Below, one piece after another: positions 26,665 to 40,127 of a DNA stretch of 64,000 bases; position 1 is the stretch's first letter; each line of letters begins with the position of its first letter. Position numbers and translations under genes: made by a program. Below the pieces are notes generated by a model that made no database searches, had not been told where the DNA came from, and saw nothing but the letters and a program-made list of their open reading frames with translations. Where the stretch lies: the NCBI RefSeq assembly GCF_943181415.1, contig NZ_CALPBZ010000003.1, positions 413,657-477,656 of the forward strand, written 5' to 3'. This stretch comes from Microbacterium sp. Marseille-Q6648 (GTDB taxonomy: Bacteria; Actinomycetota; Actinomycetes; Actinomycetales; Microbacteriaceae).

Positions 26665-27498
26665 ATGCTCGCACATCGGCGCGTGGCCGCATCCGCTGCC
26701 GCGCTTTCGCTCCTCGCCCTCGCCGGCTGCGCGACGCCCGAGCCGCCGTCGACCGGCACCGAACACGCCGCACCCTCGGCGCACGTGCACGAGATCGTCG
26801 TCGACCCGTCAGGCGACGGCTTCCTGCTCGGCACGCACGACGGACTCTTCGCCGCCTCGGTGGACGGCGAGATCGGCGGACGGATCGGACAGCACGCCTT
26901 CGACGCGATGGGCCTGACGGTCGTCGGCGACGACCTGCTCGCCTCAGGACACCCCGGCCCGAACTCGCCGGCGGAGTGGGGATCACCGCACCTGGGGATC
27001 ATCCGCAGCAGCGACGGCGCCCGGTCGTGGTCGCCGGTCACGTTCACCGGCGAGAAGGACTTCCACGTGCTCGCGCCCGGTGTCGACGGCGCGGTGTTCG
27101 GCATCTCGACCGACAGCTCACGCCTCTTGGTCAGCACCGACGTGGGGCAGACCTGGGCCGAAGCCGGCGCGAGCGTTCCGGCGCTCGACCTCGCCGTGGA
27201 CGCCACCGGCCGCCTGATCGCGGCCACCCCGCAGGGACTGCAGGTCAGCCTCGACGACGGCGCATCCTTCACGGCGTGGGCAAGCTCCCCGTCCATGTAC
27301 GCGCTGTCGTCGTCGCCCGATCAGCAGCGCGTCGTCGGCATCGACGCGCGCGAGCGCATCTGGGTGACGACAGCCGGGGCGGACGCGTGGGAGCAGGCCG
27401 GGCGCGCGCACGGCGGCGTGCAGGCCGTGACGATCACCGACGACGGCGACATCGTCGTGGTCGACGACAGCGGGCTCACGGTGCTGAACGCGACCTGA
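26665..27498 (+). CDS. F510_1955-type beta-propeller lipoprotein
   Basis: A 277-residue lipoprotein with signal and lipobox LALAGC near residue 20. The mature part is a BNR/sialidase-like propeller with repeated Ser/Asp-box-type strands (IIRSSDGARSWSPV, LLVSTDVGQTWAEAG, LQVSLDDGASFTAWA). It opens HVHEIVVDPSGDGFLLGTHDGLF, as in the F510_1955 glycosylhydrolase-like family. Catalytic residues for sugar hydrolysis are not evident, and the family name should not be read as proof of activity. ATG 26665 is set by AAAGGA upstream. It closes the DUF6153-DUF305 cassette. Confidence 0.8.
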   Translation: MLAHRRVAASAAALSLLALAGCATPEPPSTGTEHAAPSAHVHEIVVDPSGDGFLLGTHDGLFAASVDGEIGGRIGQHAFDAMGLTVVGDDLLASGHPGPNSPAEWGSPHLGIIRSSDGARSWSPVTFTGEKDFHVLAPGVDGAVFGISTDSSRLLVSTDVGQTWAEAGASVPALDLAVDATGRLIAATPQGLQVSLDDGASFTAWASSPSMYALSSSPDQQRVVGIDARERIWVTTAGADAWEQAGRAHGGVQAVTITDDGDIVVVDDSGLTVLNAT

Positions 27499-27518
27499 CC
27501 CGGCGCTGAGCCACGAAC

Positions 27519-27557
27519 GGATGCCCCCGCCACACGCGATGTGTGGCGGGGGCATCC
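27519..27557. terminator. Bidirectional hairpin terminator
   Basis: A perfect 17-base stem (27519-27535 with 27541-27557; CCCCCGCCACAC pairs with GTGTGGCGGGGG) and a five-base loop. It lies between the convergent F510_1955 gene and the membrane protein gene, so it can stop transcription from both sides. Confidence 0.88.
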
Positions 27558-27568
27558 GGTGTCTGAAC

Positions 27569-28453
27569 TCAGACCTCGTCGGGACGACGCACGGGCGGCG
27601 GCGGGGGAACCGCACCCGGTGCGGCCGGCGGTGCCGACTGCGTGCGGGTCGCCGACTGCGGCGGTGCCGAGACCGGAGCGGTCGGAGCGGTGCGCGTGGG
27701 CTGCGACGACGGCGACTGCGACGAGGGAGCAGCGCGGCGCGCGGCATCCTTCAGCTGGTCACCGGCAGAGGGCGAAGACTTGGCCTCGGCCGCGATCTTC
27801 GGAGCCTCTTCTTCGGCCTTGTTGAGGAAGCCCTCCCAGCGAGCCTGCATCGGCTTGATGAGACCGCCACCGGCACCGACGATGATGACACCGGCGATGA
27901 TCGCGAGGACCGTGATGAGGATCGGCGTGGTGACCGTGGTCGCCACCTCGACCTGGTTCAGCGCGGCGGTGATGCCGATGAACAGGATGAAGATGGCGGC
28001 GATGTTCGCCAGCACCTTGCCGTACGACAGGCCACCCAGGGTGTTCTCGATGAGCGTCTTCACCGCGGTCGCGATCGCCGCGGCGATGATCACGATGATG
28101 ATCGCGACGATGATCTTCGGGATGAAGGCGATGATGCCCTCGAGAAGGTCGCTCACCGGGTTGGGTCCGAAGACACCGAACGCGAACTGCAGCACGAACA
28201 GAACGAGCGTGTAGTAGACGATCTTCGCGATGATGTCGGACGCATCGAGCTTCGACTTCGCGAGCGCCTTCTTGATGCCGCCGCGCTCGACCAAGCGGTC
28301 GAAGCCGACCTTCTCGAGCAGCTTCTCGAGGCCCTTGGAAATGAGCTTGGCCACGATCAGGCCGACGATGAGGATGACGAGGAACAACAAGAAGAGGGGG
28401 ATGAATGTCAGAACGGCCGAAAGGGCGTTCTGGAATGCAACTGGGAAGTTCAT
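27569..28453 (-). CDS. Mechanosensitive channel-like conserved TM-helix protein
   Basis: A 294-residue membrane protein. The N-terminal half resembles the conserved TM helix of small mechanosensitive-type channels (CmpX/YnaI-like): FIPLFLLFLVILIVGLIVAK, LISKGLEKLLEKVGFDRLVE, then LDASDIIAKIVYYTLVLFVL. Further helices include IVAIIIVIIAAAIATAVKTL and a repeat of the helix pattern near residue 190. The C-terminal 70 residues are a Pro/Ala/Ser/Gln-rich disordered tail with PPPPPVRRPDEV. The beta domain of full MscS proteins is absent. It is probably involved in envelope tension or lipid organisation; no partner gene is nearby. Confidence 0.8.
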   Translation of the reverse strand: MNFPVAFQNALSAVLTFIPLFLLFLVILIVGLIVAKLISKGLEKLLEKVGFDRLVERGGIKKALAKSKLDASDIIAKIVYYTLVLFVLQFAFGVFGPNPVSDLLEGIIAFIPKIIVAIIIVIIAAAIATAVKTLIENTLGGLSYGKVLANIAAIFILFIGITAALNQVEVATTVTTPILITVLAIIAGVIIVGAGGGLIKPMQARWEGFLNKAEEEAPKIAAEAKSSPSAGDQLKDAARRAAPSSQSPSSQPTRTAPTAPVSAPPQSATRTQSAPPAAPGAVPPPPPVRRPDEV

Positions 28454-28595
28454 GACCTTTGCTTCTTTCCATCAGGGGGATGCCGCGTGCTTGCGGGCCA
28501 TGGTGCGTCTCAGTATGTGCGCAGGACGCTTTCGGGCTCGCCCCCCTTCCGGTCAGGTGGGGCCCTGTGCTATTTACGCGAGGCGGGGTGCGGAT

Positions 28596-31945
<3,350 letters not shown>

Positions 31946-32046
31946 GTCGCCCCCAAGGCCATGGCGGGAGTCGTCGTCGACCCGCGATGGCGCGATGCTA
32001 GCGCACGCGCAGGGCCGCGGACAGAGGGGCGGTGGGGCCGAATGAA

Positions 32047-32319
32047 TCAGTCACGGTGCCAGTGAAGGCGCAGCATGGACATGGCCTCCGACAGCTCATT
32101 CGTGTCCTCAGTCACACGATGGAATACAGGCTCGGGCGTGATGCGCTCACTCACCGGCTGATCCGCTCGCTCGAAGACCGCCCAGAGCAGAATGTCGTCG
32201 CCCATGCGGCTACGGAACGTGACCCCGTCGACCAGCGGTCGTCGGTCCTCGGCATGCAGGTCGTACAGGTACCGGCCACACCGGGCCTGGATCGCCTGCG
32301 ACGGGGAGCGCGAGAGCCC
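32047..32319 (-). pseudogene. RES-domain toxin fragment (C-terminal half)
   Basis: An in-frame continuation directly behind the antitoxin stop codon, 90 residues long. It has no usable start codon before an internal Met and reads SQAIQARCGRYLYDLHAE, VDGVTFRSRMGDDILLWAVF and ERADQPVSERITPEP. The block G(V/I).(Y/F).SR.GDD...WA.FE is typical of the second half of RES-type NAD-consuming toxins. The first half, with the Arg and Tyr of the active site, is missing. A deletion fusing the antitoxin end to the middle of the toxin gene explains it. ATG at the antitoxin stop (ATGA) opens a different frame that closes after 37 codons. Confidence 0.6.
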
Positions 32320-32721
32320 TCATCCGACCAGAGCGAAAGCGCTCGCGGCGGCCATGACCTCTTTGGCGACGTCGACCGCGCGGTTCTGGCGGATGTATCG
32401 CGCAGGTGCTTCATGCTCGAGGGCGGGATTCGATCCCATCAGCCAACTCTGGATGGTCGTCGGCTCGTAGCGATCTCGCATCAGCAGAGCCGCCTGGAAC
32501 GCAAGGCGCAATCGTTCTTCATCCTCAACCCCCGGGCGTCGTCGCCCCTCGGCCCAGTCAGCGACAGGCCGGGTGTTCTTGACGTTGCCGATGTACGCCA
32601 CAATCCGCACGCCGACGATGTCACGCAGGCGCGAGACCAGCTCCGGCAAAGCCAGCGCGGTCGCCTCTTGCGCCGCCTGCAGACCAGGCCGTTGGGACGA
32701 AACTGTTGCGCGAGCGCTCAT
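32320..32721 (-). CDS. Xre/MbcA-like antitoxin of a RES-type toxin-antitoxin pair
   Basis: A 133-residue protein with an N-terminal helical DNA-binding part (LPELVSRLRDIVGVRIVAYI, GNVKNTRPVADWAEGRRRP). A C-terminal toxin-binding part follows (RLRLAFQAALLMRDRYEPTT, IQSWLMGSNPALEHEAPARYI), ending VAKEVMAAASAFALVG. This layout matches antitoxins of RES/Xre (MbcTA-like) systems, which neutralise the toxin and repress their own operon. ATG 32721 is used; an open extension toward 33255 is low-quality sequence and overlaps the next gene's promoter. The toxin gene behind it is truncated, so this is an orphan antitoxin. Direct repeats upstream may be its operators. Confidence 0.8.
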   Translation of the reverse strand: MSARATVSSQRPGLQAAQEATALALPELVSRLRDIVGVRIVAYIGNVKNTRPVADWAEGRRRPGVEDEERLRLAFQAALLMRDRYEPTTIQSWLMGSNPALEHEAPARYIRQNRAVDVAKEVMAAASAFALVG

Positions 32722-32755
32722 CCCCTCATCGTAGCCCTGCGAGCAGTAATCTGTC

Positions 32756-32788
32756 CCATTATCGCGTGGGTAATCGGCACCATTATCG
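32756..32788. promoter_or_regulatory. Direct repeats, possible antitoxin operators
   Basis: Two exact CCATTATCG copies at 32756-32764 and 32780-32788 (24 bases apart) lie 35-67 bases upstream of the antitoxin start. GTAATC half-sites lie beside and between them, and the palindrome GTTGGCCAAC follows at 32798-32807. Antitoxins of this class usually bind repeats in their own promoter, so autoregulation is plausible. Confidence 0.45.
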
Positions 32789-32963
32789 AGATTCTCTGTT
32801 GGCCAACCGACAGTTATCCAATCCACGCGGACAGGAGCCGAGAGGTGTGGCGTGAGCCGGGGCCGTTGACGGGGCCGGGTGGCGGGTCCACCATGGTCGG
32901 CAACGGGGGTCGGCGATGCAGCCGGCTCAGGTCGGCGGTGGGGTCGGCCCGGGGAGGCCGGCG

Positions 32964-35395
32964 ATGGCACAGGGGCATCGATCGCGCGACGGTCACGGCG
33001 GACTGCGCCGGACCGTCCTCGTGCTGGGAACCATCGCGCTGGTCGTCGGCGCGCTGCTGATCGCGATGATGCTCGGAGCTCTCGCCGTCGCCGCTGCGGG
33101 GGCGCCCGCCCCCTCGCCCGCGGCCACCAGTACAGGCACCGCGACCGACGACGATGCCGAGGAGGATGCTGCGCCGGATCCGGCGGTCGTCGACCGGGCC
33201 TGCGCGCTCGCCGACGCGCGTCTCGCCCGCGCCGACGCCGAAGGCGCCCACGCACTGCTGACCGCAGCCGGCATCACCGACGACAACGCCGAGGTCGAGC
33301 TCGACGCCGACTGCCTAACGACGTGGACGCTCGCCGCGCCGACGGCACCGGCATCCGATGCGAAGGGGATGCCGGAGCGCGTCGGATCCGGGTGGGACGC
33401 GTTCGTCAAGACCACCTTCACCCCGCTCGCCGCGGCCGCGGGGTTCGTTGTCGGCGGGTGGCTCGCCCTCTTCGTGCTCGCACGTCTGCTGGTGGAGCTG
33501 CCCCGCATGCGGGATCTGACCTCGGACCGCGCGTCGCGTCGCCGGACGGCGTGGCTCGGGTGGCTGCTGCTGGCCACGACACCGATCGCCGCGGTCCTGG
33601 TGGGCGCGAACGCCGTCGCGCTCGGAGCCCTCGCTCCCCTGATGCTCGGCGGGATCGCGATCCTCGCGGGAGTCACCGTCGTCGCGCTGTGCGCATGGCT
33701 GGCGACGGTGCGGGTGCTGCGGATCGAGGTCACCGCGCCCGACGCGGACGACGAGGGCAAGCGGGTGACCTCGGCGCTCGTCGCAGCGCGTCTGCGCCAG
33801 CTGACGGAGAAGTCCGGCCGCATCGACCTGCCCGCGGGGCCGACGATCTCAGGACTCGGCGACGCGCTCAAGGACTTCTCGAGCAACCGCGGGGTCGCTG
33901 CGGTGCAGAAGATCGTCCTCTTCCTCATCGGGGTCACACCGTGGGTCGCGACCGCGGTCGTCGCCTCCGGCACACGGGCGACCGTGACCATCGCCCGCAA
34001 CAGCTCGGCCGGGTGGGTGCGCGCCGTCTCGACCACCGGGGACGGATGGGAGCCGCTGGCGAAACCTCCCGCGAAGTCGCCGGTCGCGGCATCCGATTTT
34101 CTCTCCGTCGTCGTCGCCACCGAGGTGCTGCTCGCGCTGGCCGAGCGGTACCCCGACGACTTCGAATCAGGGCTGTACGGGGCAACGAAGGGCCGCAGTG
34201 TGGGGCTGCAGTTCATCGCCATCGAGTGGTTCGCGACGCGGCTCGACACGTCGGCCGCCGAGACGCTGCTCGCCACCGCGCTGCGCATCGACCCGCGCAA
34301 CGACCTCGCACGGTACTCGTTGGCCTACGTGCAGCACCGGCACGCGACCGACACCGACGAGCTCGTCGCCTTCGGCGAGACGCTCGACCGGTGGATCGCG
34401 GGACGGGCTGGGTCCGCGGGCGGGGCTGGGTCTGGCGCGGCTGCCGGGGCTGGGGCGGATGCCGGGTTCGGCGGGGCGGGCGGGTTTGGCGGCGGAGCCG
34501 GGGCGGGGCGGATGCCGGGTTCGGCGGGGCGGGCGACGAGCGTGCGGGCGACGAACTGCTGCGGGCGATGATGTTCGCGCGAGCGGCCGCGGCGCGGAAC
34601 CTCGCCGCCAACGTCCTCGCGCGAAGGCTGGCGGGCACGCCCCCGGTGAAGCGCCCGACCGGCGTGTTCGACGCCGCCGACGCCGTCGCCCGTCGCTGGG
34701 ATGCCGCATTCGCGGACCTCGAGGCGCGCGCGGACCGGGCGCGGGCCATCACAGCCCTCGACCGGTCGCGACGCAGCCTCACGCACCTGATCGCCAGGGT
34801 CGACGAAGACGACGCGCCCGTCGTCGAGCGACTGCGGTTCGGGCGCGCGGTGCTGACGCGGGCGCGGATGATTCTGCGCAACGATGAGCCGCTCCCCCGC
34901 ACCGAGCCCGACGTCGACGGCGCCCTCGCCAGGGCCCGCGTTCGTGTCGAGGGACTGCGGACGCCGGCCGAGGCAGAGGTCCGGCGAGCTCGGCTGGCGC
35001 TCCGCGACGCCGACCGGGCGGTGACGCTCGTTGCCGCGTCCGGCGCCACTCAAGCGGACCGCGACGCCGCGCTCGCAGCGCGGGCGGGTGCGGCATCCGC
35101 TCTGGAACGTGCCGAGAGCGCACTCGAAGCCGTCGGCGACGACCTCGAGGCCCTCGATGTGGTGCAGGGCGCGCTGCGCGATGACCTGTACACCGCGGAC
35201 GCGGCGCTCGCGTACAGCCTCACCACGGCGCTCGTGTGCTGGGAGCGGCAGCGGATGGACGCGCCGGTCGTGGCGCGGACGCTCGACGTGTCGGTGCGGG
35301 TTCCGGTGATCCGCGAGTTCGCGGTGACCGATCCGGAGCTCGCGACCGCGGAGGACTTCGCGCGGTGGAAGGCGCGGTTCCGGCGGAGGGGGTGA
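32964..35395 (+). CDS. Hypothetical membrane protein split by a 53-bp duplication frameshift
   Basis: A hypothetical protein of about 810 residues, read in two frames. The 5' part (to about 34530) has a transmembrane segment near residue 15-45 (VLVLGTIALVVGALLIAMML), an acidic linker and four more segments (residues 140-270). A soluble region includes LQFIAIEWFATRLDTSAAE and a Gly/Ala-rich stretch. The 3' part (from about 34510 to 35395) is helical: LLRAMMFARAAAARNLAANV, ALRDADRAVTLVAASGATQA, ending VIREFAVTDPELATAEDFARWKARF. The frames join if one copy of a 53-base duplicated unit (31-bp repeats at 34452 and 34505) is removed. No family is recognised. ATG 32964 has GGAGG six bases upstream. 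Confidence 0.65.
34452..34535 (+). repeat. 31-bp direct repeats, 53 bases apart
   Basis: Two identical 31-base copies at 34452-34482 and 34505-34535 (each starting GGGGCGGATGCCGGG). The spacing of 53 is not a multiple of three, and the second copy is read in another frame. Loss of one 53-base unit puts the flanking coding sequences in one frame. Confidence 0.9.
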
Positions 35396-35526
35396 GTGGG
35401 TGACGGCGGGTGAGTGAGAGGCGGCGCGGGTGGGGACGGACGGGGCGGGGCGGGTGACGGGCGGCGTTATCGGGTCTTGCGAAAGATCGCATCTTTGTTC
35501 GACGTAAATCGAGTGACGGGGTTGGC

Positions 35527-35550
35527 CTGTGGATAGTCAGTTATCCACAG
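35527..35550. promoter_or_regulatory. Inverted repeat with DnaA-box-like halves upstream of HNH gene
   Basis: CTGTGGATA and TATCCACAG are exact inverted halves separated by six bases; the right half contains TTATCCACA, the consensus DnaA box. It lies 61-84 bases before the HNH endonuclease start, in a 215-base gap that holds no other gene. It could be a DnaA-responsive site or an unrelated operator. Confidence 0.5.
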
Positions 35551-35610
35551 ATCCGGCCCGTGAGCCGCCCTTATCGAAGTAATGTACGAGGGTCGGAGTA
35601 GGTTTGGCAC

Positions 35611-37044
35611 ATGACCAATCCGCTCGATCTTCTCGCCACTGCGGTGTCTTCCGCGCGTGGTCTGTGGTCGGGCGGGGACGGGCTCGAGGCGCTTTCGCAA
35701 TCGGCACTGATCGCGCTGAACAACGAGCTCGCGCAGGCGCAGCGCGTGCTGGATTCCGCTCGAGCGCGGGTGGCGAGTGAGATCGCACGGCAGTCCTCCC
35801 CCGATCTCGGGCCCGAGGGCCTCGCGAAGAAGCAAGGGTACAGATCGCCGGTGACACTCATCGCGGGCACGGCCGGCACCTCGAACGGCGAGGCGGCGCG
35901 CCTGCTCCAGGTCGGCGAGGCGACCGCGCCGCGCAAGAGCTTCGGAGGCGACAAACCGGCCCGCCGACCCCACGTGGCGGCGGCGATCGAGGCCGGATGG
36001 ATCGGAACGAACCCCGCCGCGGCGATCATCTCGATGCTCGACCGCATCGCCCTCCGCGTCGACCCCGACGTCCTCGACGAGAGCGAGCGAACCCTCGTCG
36101 AGAAGGCGCGCGGACTCTCGACGAACCAGCTGCACCGCCTGCTCACGCGCGCGGAAGCGTGGCTCGACCCAGGCGGCATCGTCCTGCGAGAAGACGAGAT
36201 GCGCGCCAAGAGCGAGGCGCATTCGTTCGAAGACAAGCAGGGGATGCTGCACATCAACGCCGTGTTCGATCCGGAACGGGGAGCTCCGGTGAAGGCCGTG
36301 CTCGAGGCCTATGTACGCGCCGAGCTGAGTGCGCAGCGGGATGGGGATGCCGCGGGTGCGGGCGCGAGCGCGAGTGACGGTGTCGGGACGGATGCGAGTT
36401 CGGGTTCGGGTTCGGGGTCGGGTCTGGGGTCGGGTTCGCCGGGATTGCCGGGGGCGCCGCGGCGCAGCATCCCGCAGATGCAGGCCGACGCGCTCGTGAA
36501 GATGGCCGAGCACCTCCTCGGATGCGAGCACCGCGACATGCCGGTCGAAGGAGCCACCGTCGTCGTGCGCATCGACCTGACAGACCTGCAATCGGGCGAG
36601 GGATCGGCGACGATCGACGGTCTCGCCGCGCCCGTCTCGGTCGCGACCGCGCGGCGGATGGCGGCGAGCGGCGGCGTCATCCCGTGCGTGCTCGGTGCAG
36701 ACAGCGAGATCCTCGACTGGGGACGCCGTCGGCGCCTCTTCTCCCCCGCCCAGCGACTCGCGCTCGTCGAACGTGACGGGGGCTGCGCCATGTGCGGGGC
36801 GCCACCGTCCCATACGAAGGCCCACCACATCCGATGGTGGGCCAGGGATGCCGGACCCACCGACCTCGCCAACGGCGTCCTGCTCTGCGAAAGCTGCCAC
36901 CACCGCGTCCACGACAACGGGTGGGAGATACGCATCGACGGCCTCGGCACGCGTGGTCGCGTGTGGTTCCTCCCACCGCCCGACGTCGATCCGGCACGGA
37001 CGCCGCGCCTCGGCGGACGAGCCCGGTACGACCTGGTGTCGTGA
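35611..37044 (+). CDS. DUF222 domain HNH endonuclease
   Basis: A 477-residue protein. The N-terminal helical DUF222 region (about residues 25-300) includes ALNNELAQAQRVLDSARARV and LSTNQLHRLLTRAEAWLDP; a Ser-Gly linker lies near residue 255-285. A C-terminal HNH nuclease follows: CAMCGAPPSHTKAHHIRWW with the catalytic His pair near residue 405, then GVLLCESCHHRVHDNGWEI with zinc-binding CxxC. Actinobacterial genomes often carry many copies of this family and they behave like mobile or selfish genes; the biological role is unknown. Start ATG 35611 has GGTCGGAGTAGG upstream. The linker's repetitive TCGGGTTCGGG bases suggest slippage-prone length variation. Confidence 0.88.
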   Translation: MTNPLDLLATAVSSARGLWSGGDGLEALSQSALIALNNELAQAQRVLDSARARVASEIARQSSPDLGPEGLAKKQGYRSPVTLIAGTAGTSNGEAARLLQVGEATAPRKSFGGDKPARRPHVAAAIEAGWIGTNPAAAIISMLDRIALRVDPDVLDESERTLVEKARGLSTNQLHRLLTRAEAWLDPGGIVLREDEMRAKSEAHSFEDKQGMLHINAVFDPERGAPVKAVLEAYVRAELSAQRDGDAAGAGASASDGVGTDASSGSGSGSGLGSGSPGLPGAPRRSIPQMQADALVKMAEHLLGCEHRDMPVEGATVVVRIDLTDLQSGEGSATIDGLAAPVSVATARRMAASGGVIPCVLGADSEILDWGRRRRLFSPAQRLALVERDGGCAMCGAPPSHTKAHHIRWWARDAGPTDLANGVLLCESCHHRVHDNGWEIRIDGLGTRGRVWFLPPPDVDPARTPRLGGRARYDLVS

Positions 37045-37093
37045 CGGGTCGTGGAGGGGGTGCGGCGGGCGGCGCGTGTACGGCGCGTGCGCG

Positions 37094-37146
37094 GCTTGCG
37101 TGCGCGGGCTTGCGTGCGCGGGCCTGCGTGCGCGGGCATGCGTGCG
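37094..37146 (+). repeat. 14-bp tandem repeat downstream of HNH gene
   Basis: Nearly four copies of GCTTGCGTGCGCGG (two exact, then GCCTGCGTGCGCGG and a final degenerate copy), in the non-coding gap between the HNH gene and the convergent LacI gene. No gene is supported in 37045-37230. Confidence 0.85.
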
Positions 37147-37230
37147 GCGGCTACGCGGACGGGTCGGACCGGGCGGGCGAATGCACCGGCGAGCGCGCAC
37201 AGCGCTCAGGCCGGCAGGCGCGCACCACAA

Positions 37231-38217
37231 TCAGCGGGTGGAGCCTCGGAGAGTGAGGGTGAACGGAGCCGTCACGCGACGACTGGGGGTGTCGCGGTGA
37301 TCGATGAGAGCCTGCAGCTGGTCGACGGCGGCCTCGGCCATGAAGTGATGGTCGGGACTCACCGACGACAGCGACGGATTGGCGAACCGCGACAGTGGAA
37401 GGTCGTCGAACCCCATGACCTCCACATCCTGCGGCACCCGCACACCCGCCGATACCAGGGCATGCAAAGCTCCGAGCGCGATCGAGTCGGTCATGCAGAA
37501 CACCGCATCGAAGCGGATGCCGCGCGCCAGCATCCGCTCGATGGCGGCCGCGCCATCCGCACTCGTATAACCCGTCACCGCCCGCAGCCCCGGTTCGGGG
37601 GTCAGCCCGGCATCGGCGTGAGCCTGCTCGTACCCGGCGAGCCGGCTCGAGCCGATCCCCTCATCGGGGGTCTGGCCGCCGATCACCGCGATCGCGCGCG
37701 AACCCGTCGCAATGAGGTGGGCGACGGCTGCGCGGGCTCCCTCGACGTTGGGCATCGCGACCTGCGACAGATCGTCGTCGAGAGTCTTCTCGCCGATGAA
37801 CACCAGAGGGTAGTCGAGGGCGCGCAGGTCGTCGGTGCTCACCGCCAGGGCCGACAGGATCAAGCCGTCGATCATGAGGCGCCGCGCCAGCGCGACCGCT
37901 TCGAGCTCCTGCTCGCGCGACGCGTTCGTCTGCTCGATCGCGACGTGGAGGCCACGCGCGGCCGCCGCTTCGATCACCTCGCCGGCGAGCACGCCGAAAT
38001 AGGGCTGGCTGATGTCGGGCACGGCCAGACCGATCGTGCCGGTGCGGCCGCTGCGCAGGCGCCGTGCGGCCGGGCTCACGCGATAGTCCAGGGCGGCCAT
38101 CGCAGCCAGCACCTTCTCGCGTGTCGCCGGCCGCACGTGCGCGTGGCCGTTGAGGACGTTCGACACCGTCATCGCCGAGACGCCCGCCTCGCGCGCCACA
38201 TCACGGATCGTCGCCAT
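37231..38217 (-). CDS. LacI family transcriptional regulator
   Basis: A 328-residue repressor. The N-terminal HTH and hinge read ATIRDVAREAGVSAMTVSNV and LNGHAHVRPATREKVLAAMA. The periplasmic-binding-like effector domain shows TIGLAVPDISQPYFGVLAGE, GGQTPDEG, FDAVFCMTDSIALGALHALV and EVMGFDDLPLSRFANPSLSS. It is followed in orientation by nothing on its 3' side and lies 51 bases downstream of the GH51 arabinofuranosidase gene on the same strand. An arabinose-derived effector and control of that gene are inferred. Confidence 0.92.
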   Translation of the reverse strand: MATIRDVAREAGVSAMTVSNVLNGHAHVRPATREKVLAAMAALDYRVSPAARRLRSGRTGTIGLAVPDISQPYFGVLAGEVIEAAAARGLHVAIEQTNASREQELEAVALARRLMIDGLILSALAVSTDDLRALDYPLVFIGEKTLDDDLSQVAMPNVEGARAAVAHLIATGSRAIAVIGGQTPDEGIGSSRLAGYEQAHADAGLTPEPGLRAVTGYTSADGAAAIERMLARGIRFDAVFCMTDSIALGALHALVSAGVRVPQDVEVMGFDDLPLSRFANPSLSSVSPDHHFMAEAAVDQLQALIDHRDTPSRRVTAPFTLTLRGSTR

Positions 38218-38268
38218 GAGCCGCCTCTCCGTCCCGTGCCGTGCGTCGCCGCAGCCTGCCCAGCCTGC

Positions 38269-39810
<1,542 letters not shown>

Positions 39811-39851
39811 GAAGCGGCTCCGGAGATAGTCGGGGAGGGTTTGCGATGGGG

Positions 39852-39879
39852 TTTGTACCGATACATTTACCGATACAAA
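39852..39879. promoter_or_regulatory. Operator-like repeat upstream of the arabinofuranosidase gene
   Basis: A 28-base stretch with inverted ends TTTGTA and TACAAA that also holds two direct ACCGATACA copies twelve bases apart. It is markedly AT-richer than its surroundings and sits 42-69 bases before the GH51 start, a position suited to a repressor site. The neighbouring LacI regulator is the likely binder. Confidence 0.55.
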
Positions 39880-40127
39880 CGGAGATGTCAAGTCCTGTCG
39901 GCAGAGGAGGTGAGGGCCGAACGGCACTGACCCTTGCGGGCACCCCCGGTCGGGAGGATGATGTGCATCGCAACACGCATGGGGGAACCTGGACTGGCCC
40001 GCCGGCACACGATGCCATTGCAGCGGAGACGTATCAGCAGGGCATGCGCACACTCTTCATGAGTGACAACCGGGCCACGCTGTTGCGCGCGCCCGCCAGG
40101 TGAGACACACATGGCGGAAGGGGCGAC
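39880..40127. other. Intergenic region between divergent GH51 and giant-protein operon
   Basis: About 250 bases without a gene. It must hold the promoter of the giant two-gene operon. GGAAGGGGCGAC just before ATG 40128 is a strong ribosome site. No clear -10/-35 pair could be assigned by eye. Confidence 0.45.

Noticed and set aside
35527-35550. Chromosomal or plasmid replication origin
   Set aside because: Only one pair of DnaA-type boxes is present, with no AT-rich unwinding region, and no dnaA, dnaN, rep or par gene is in the window.
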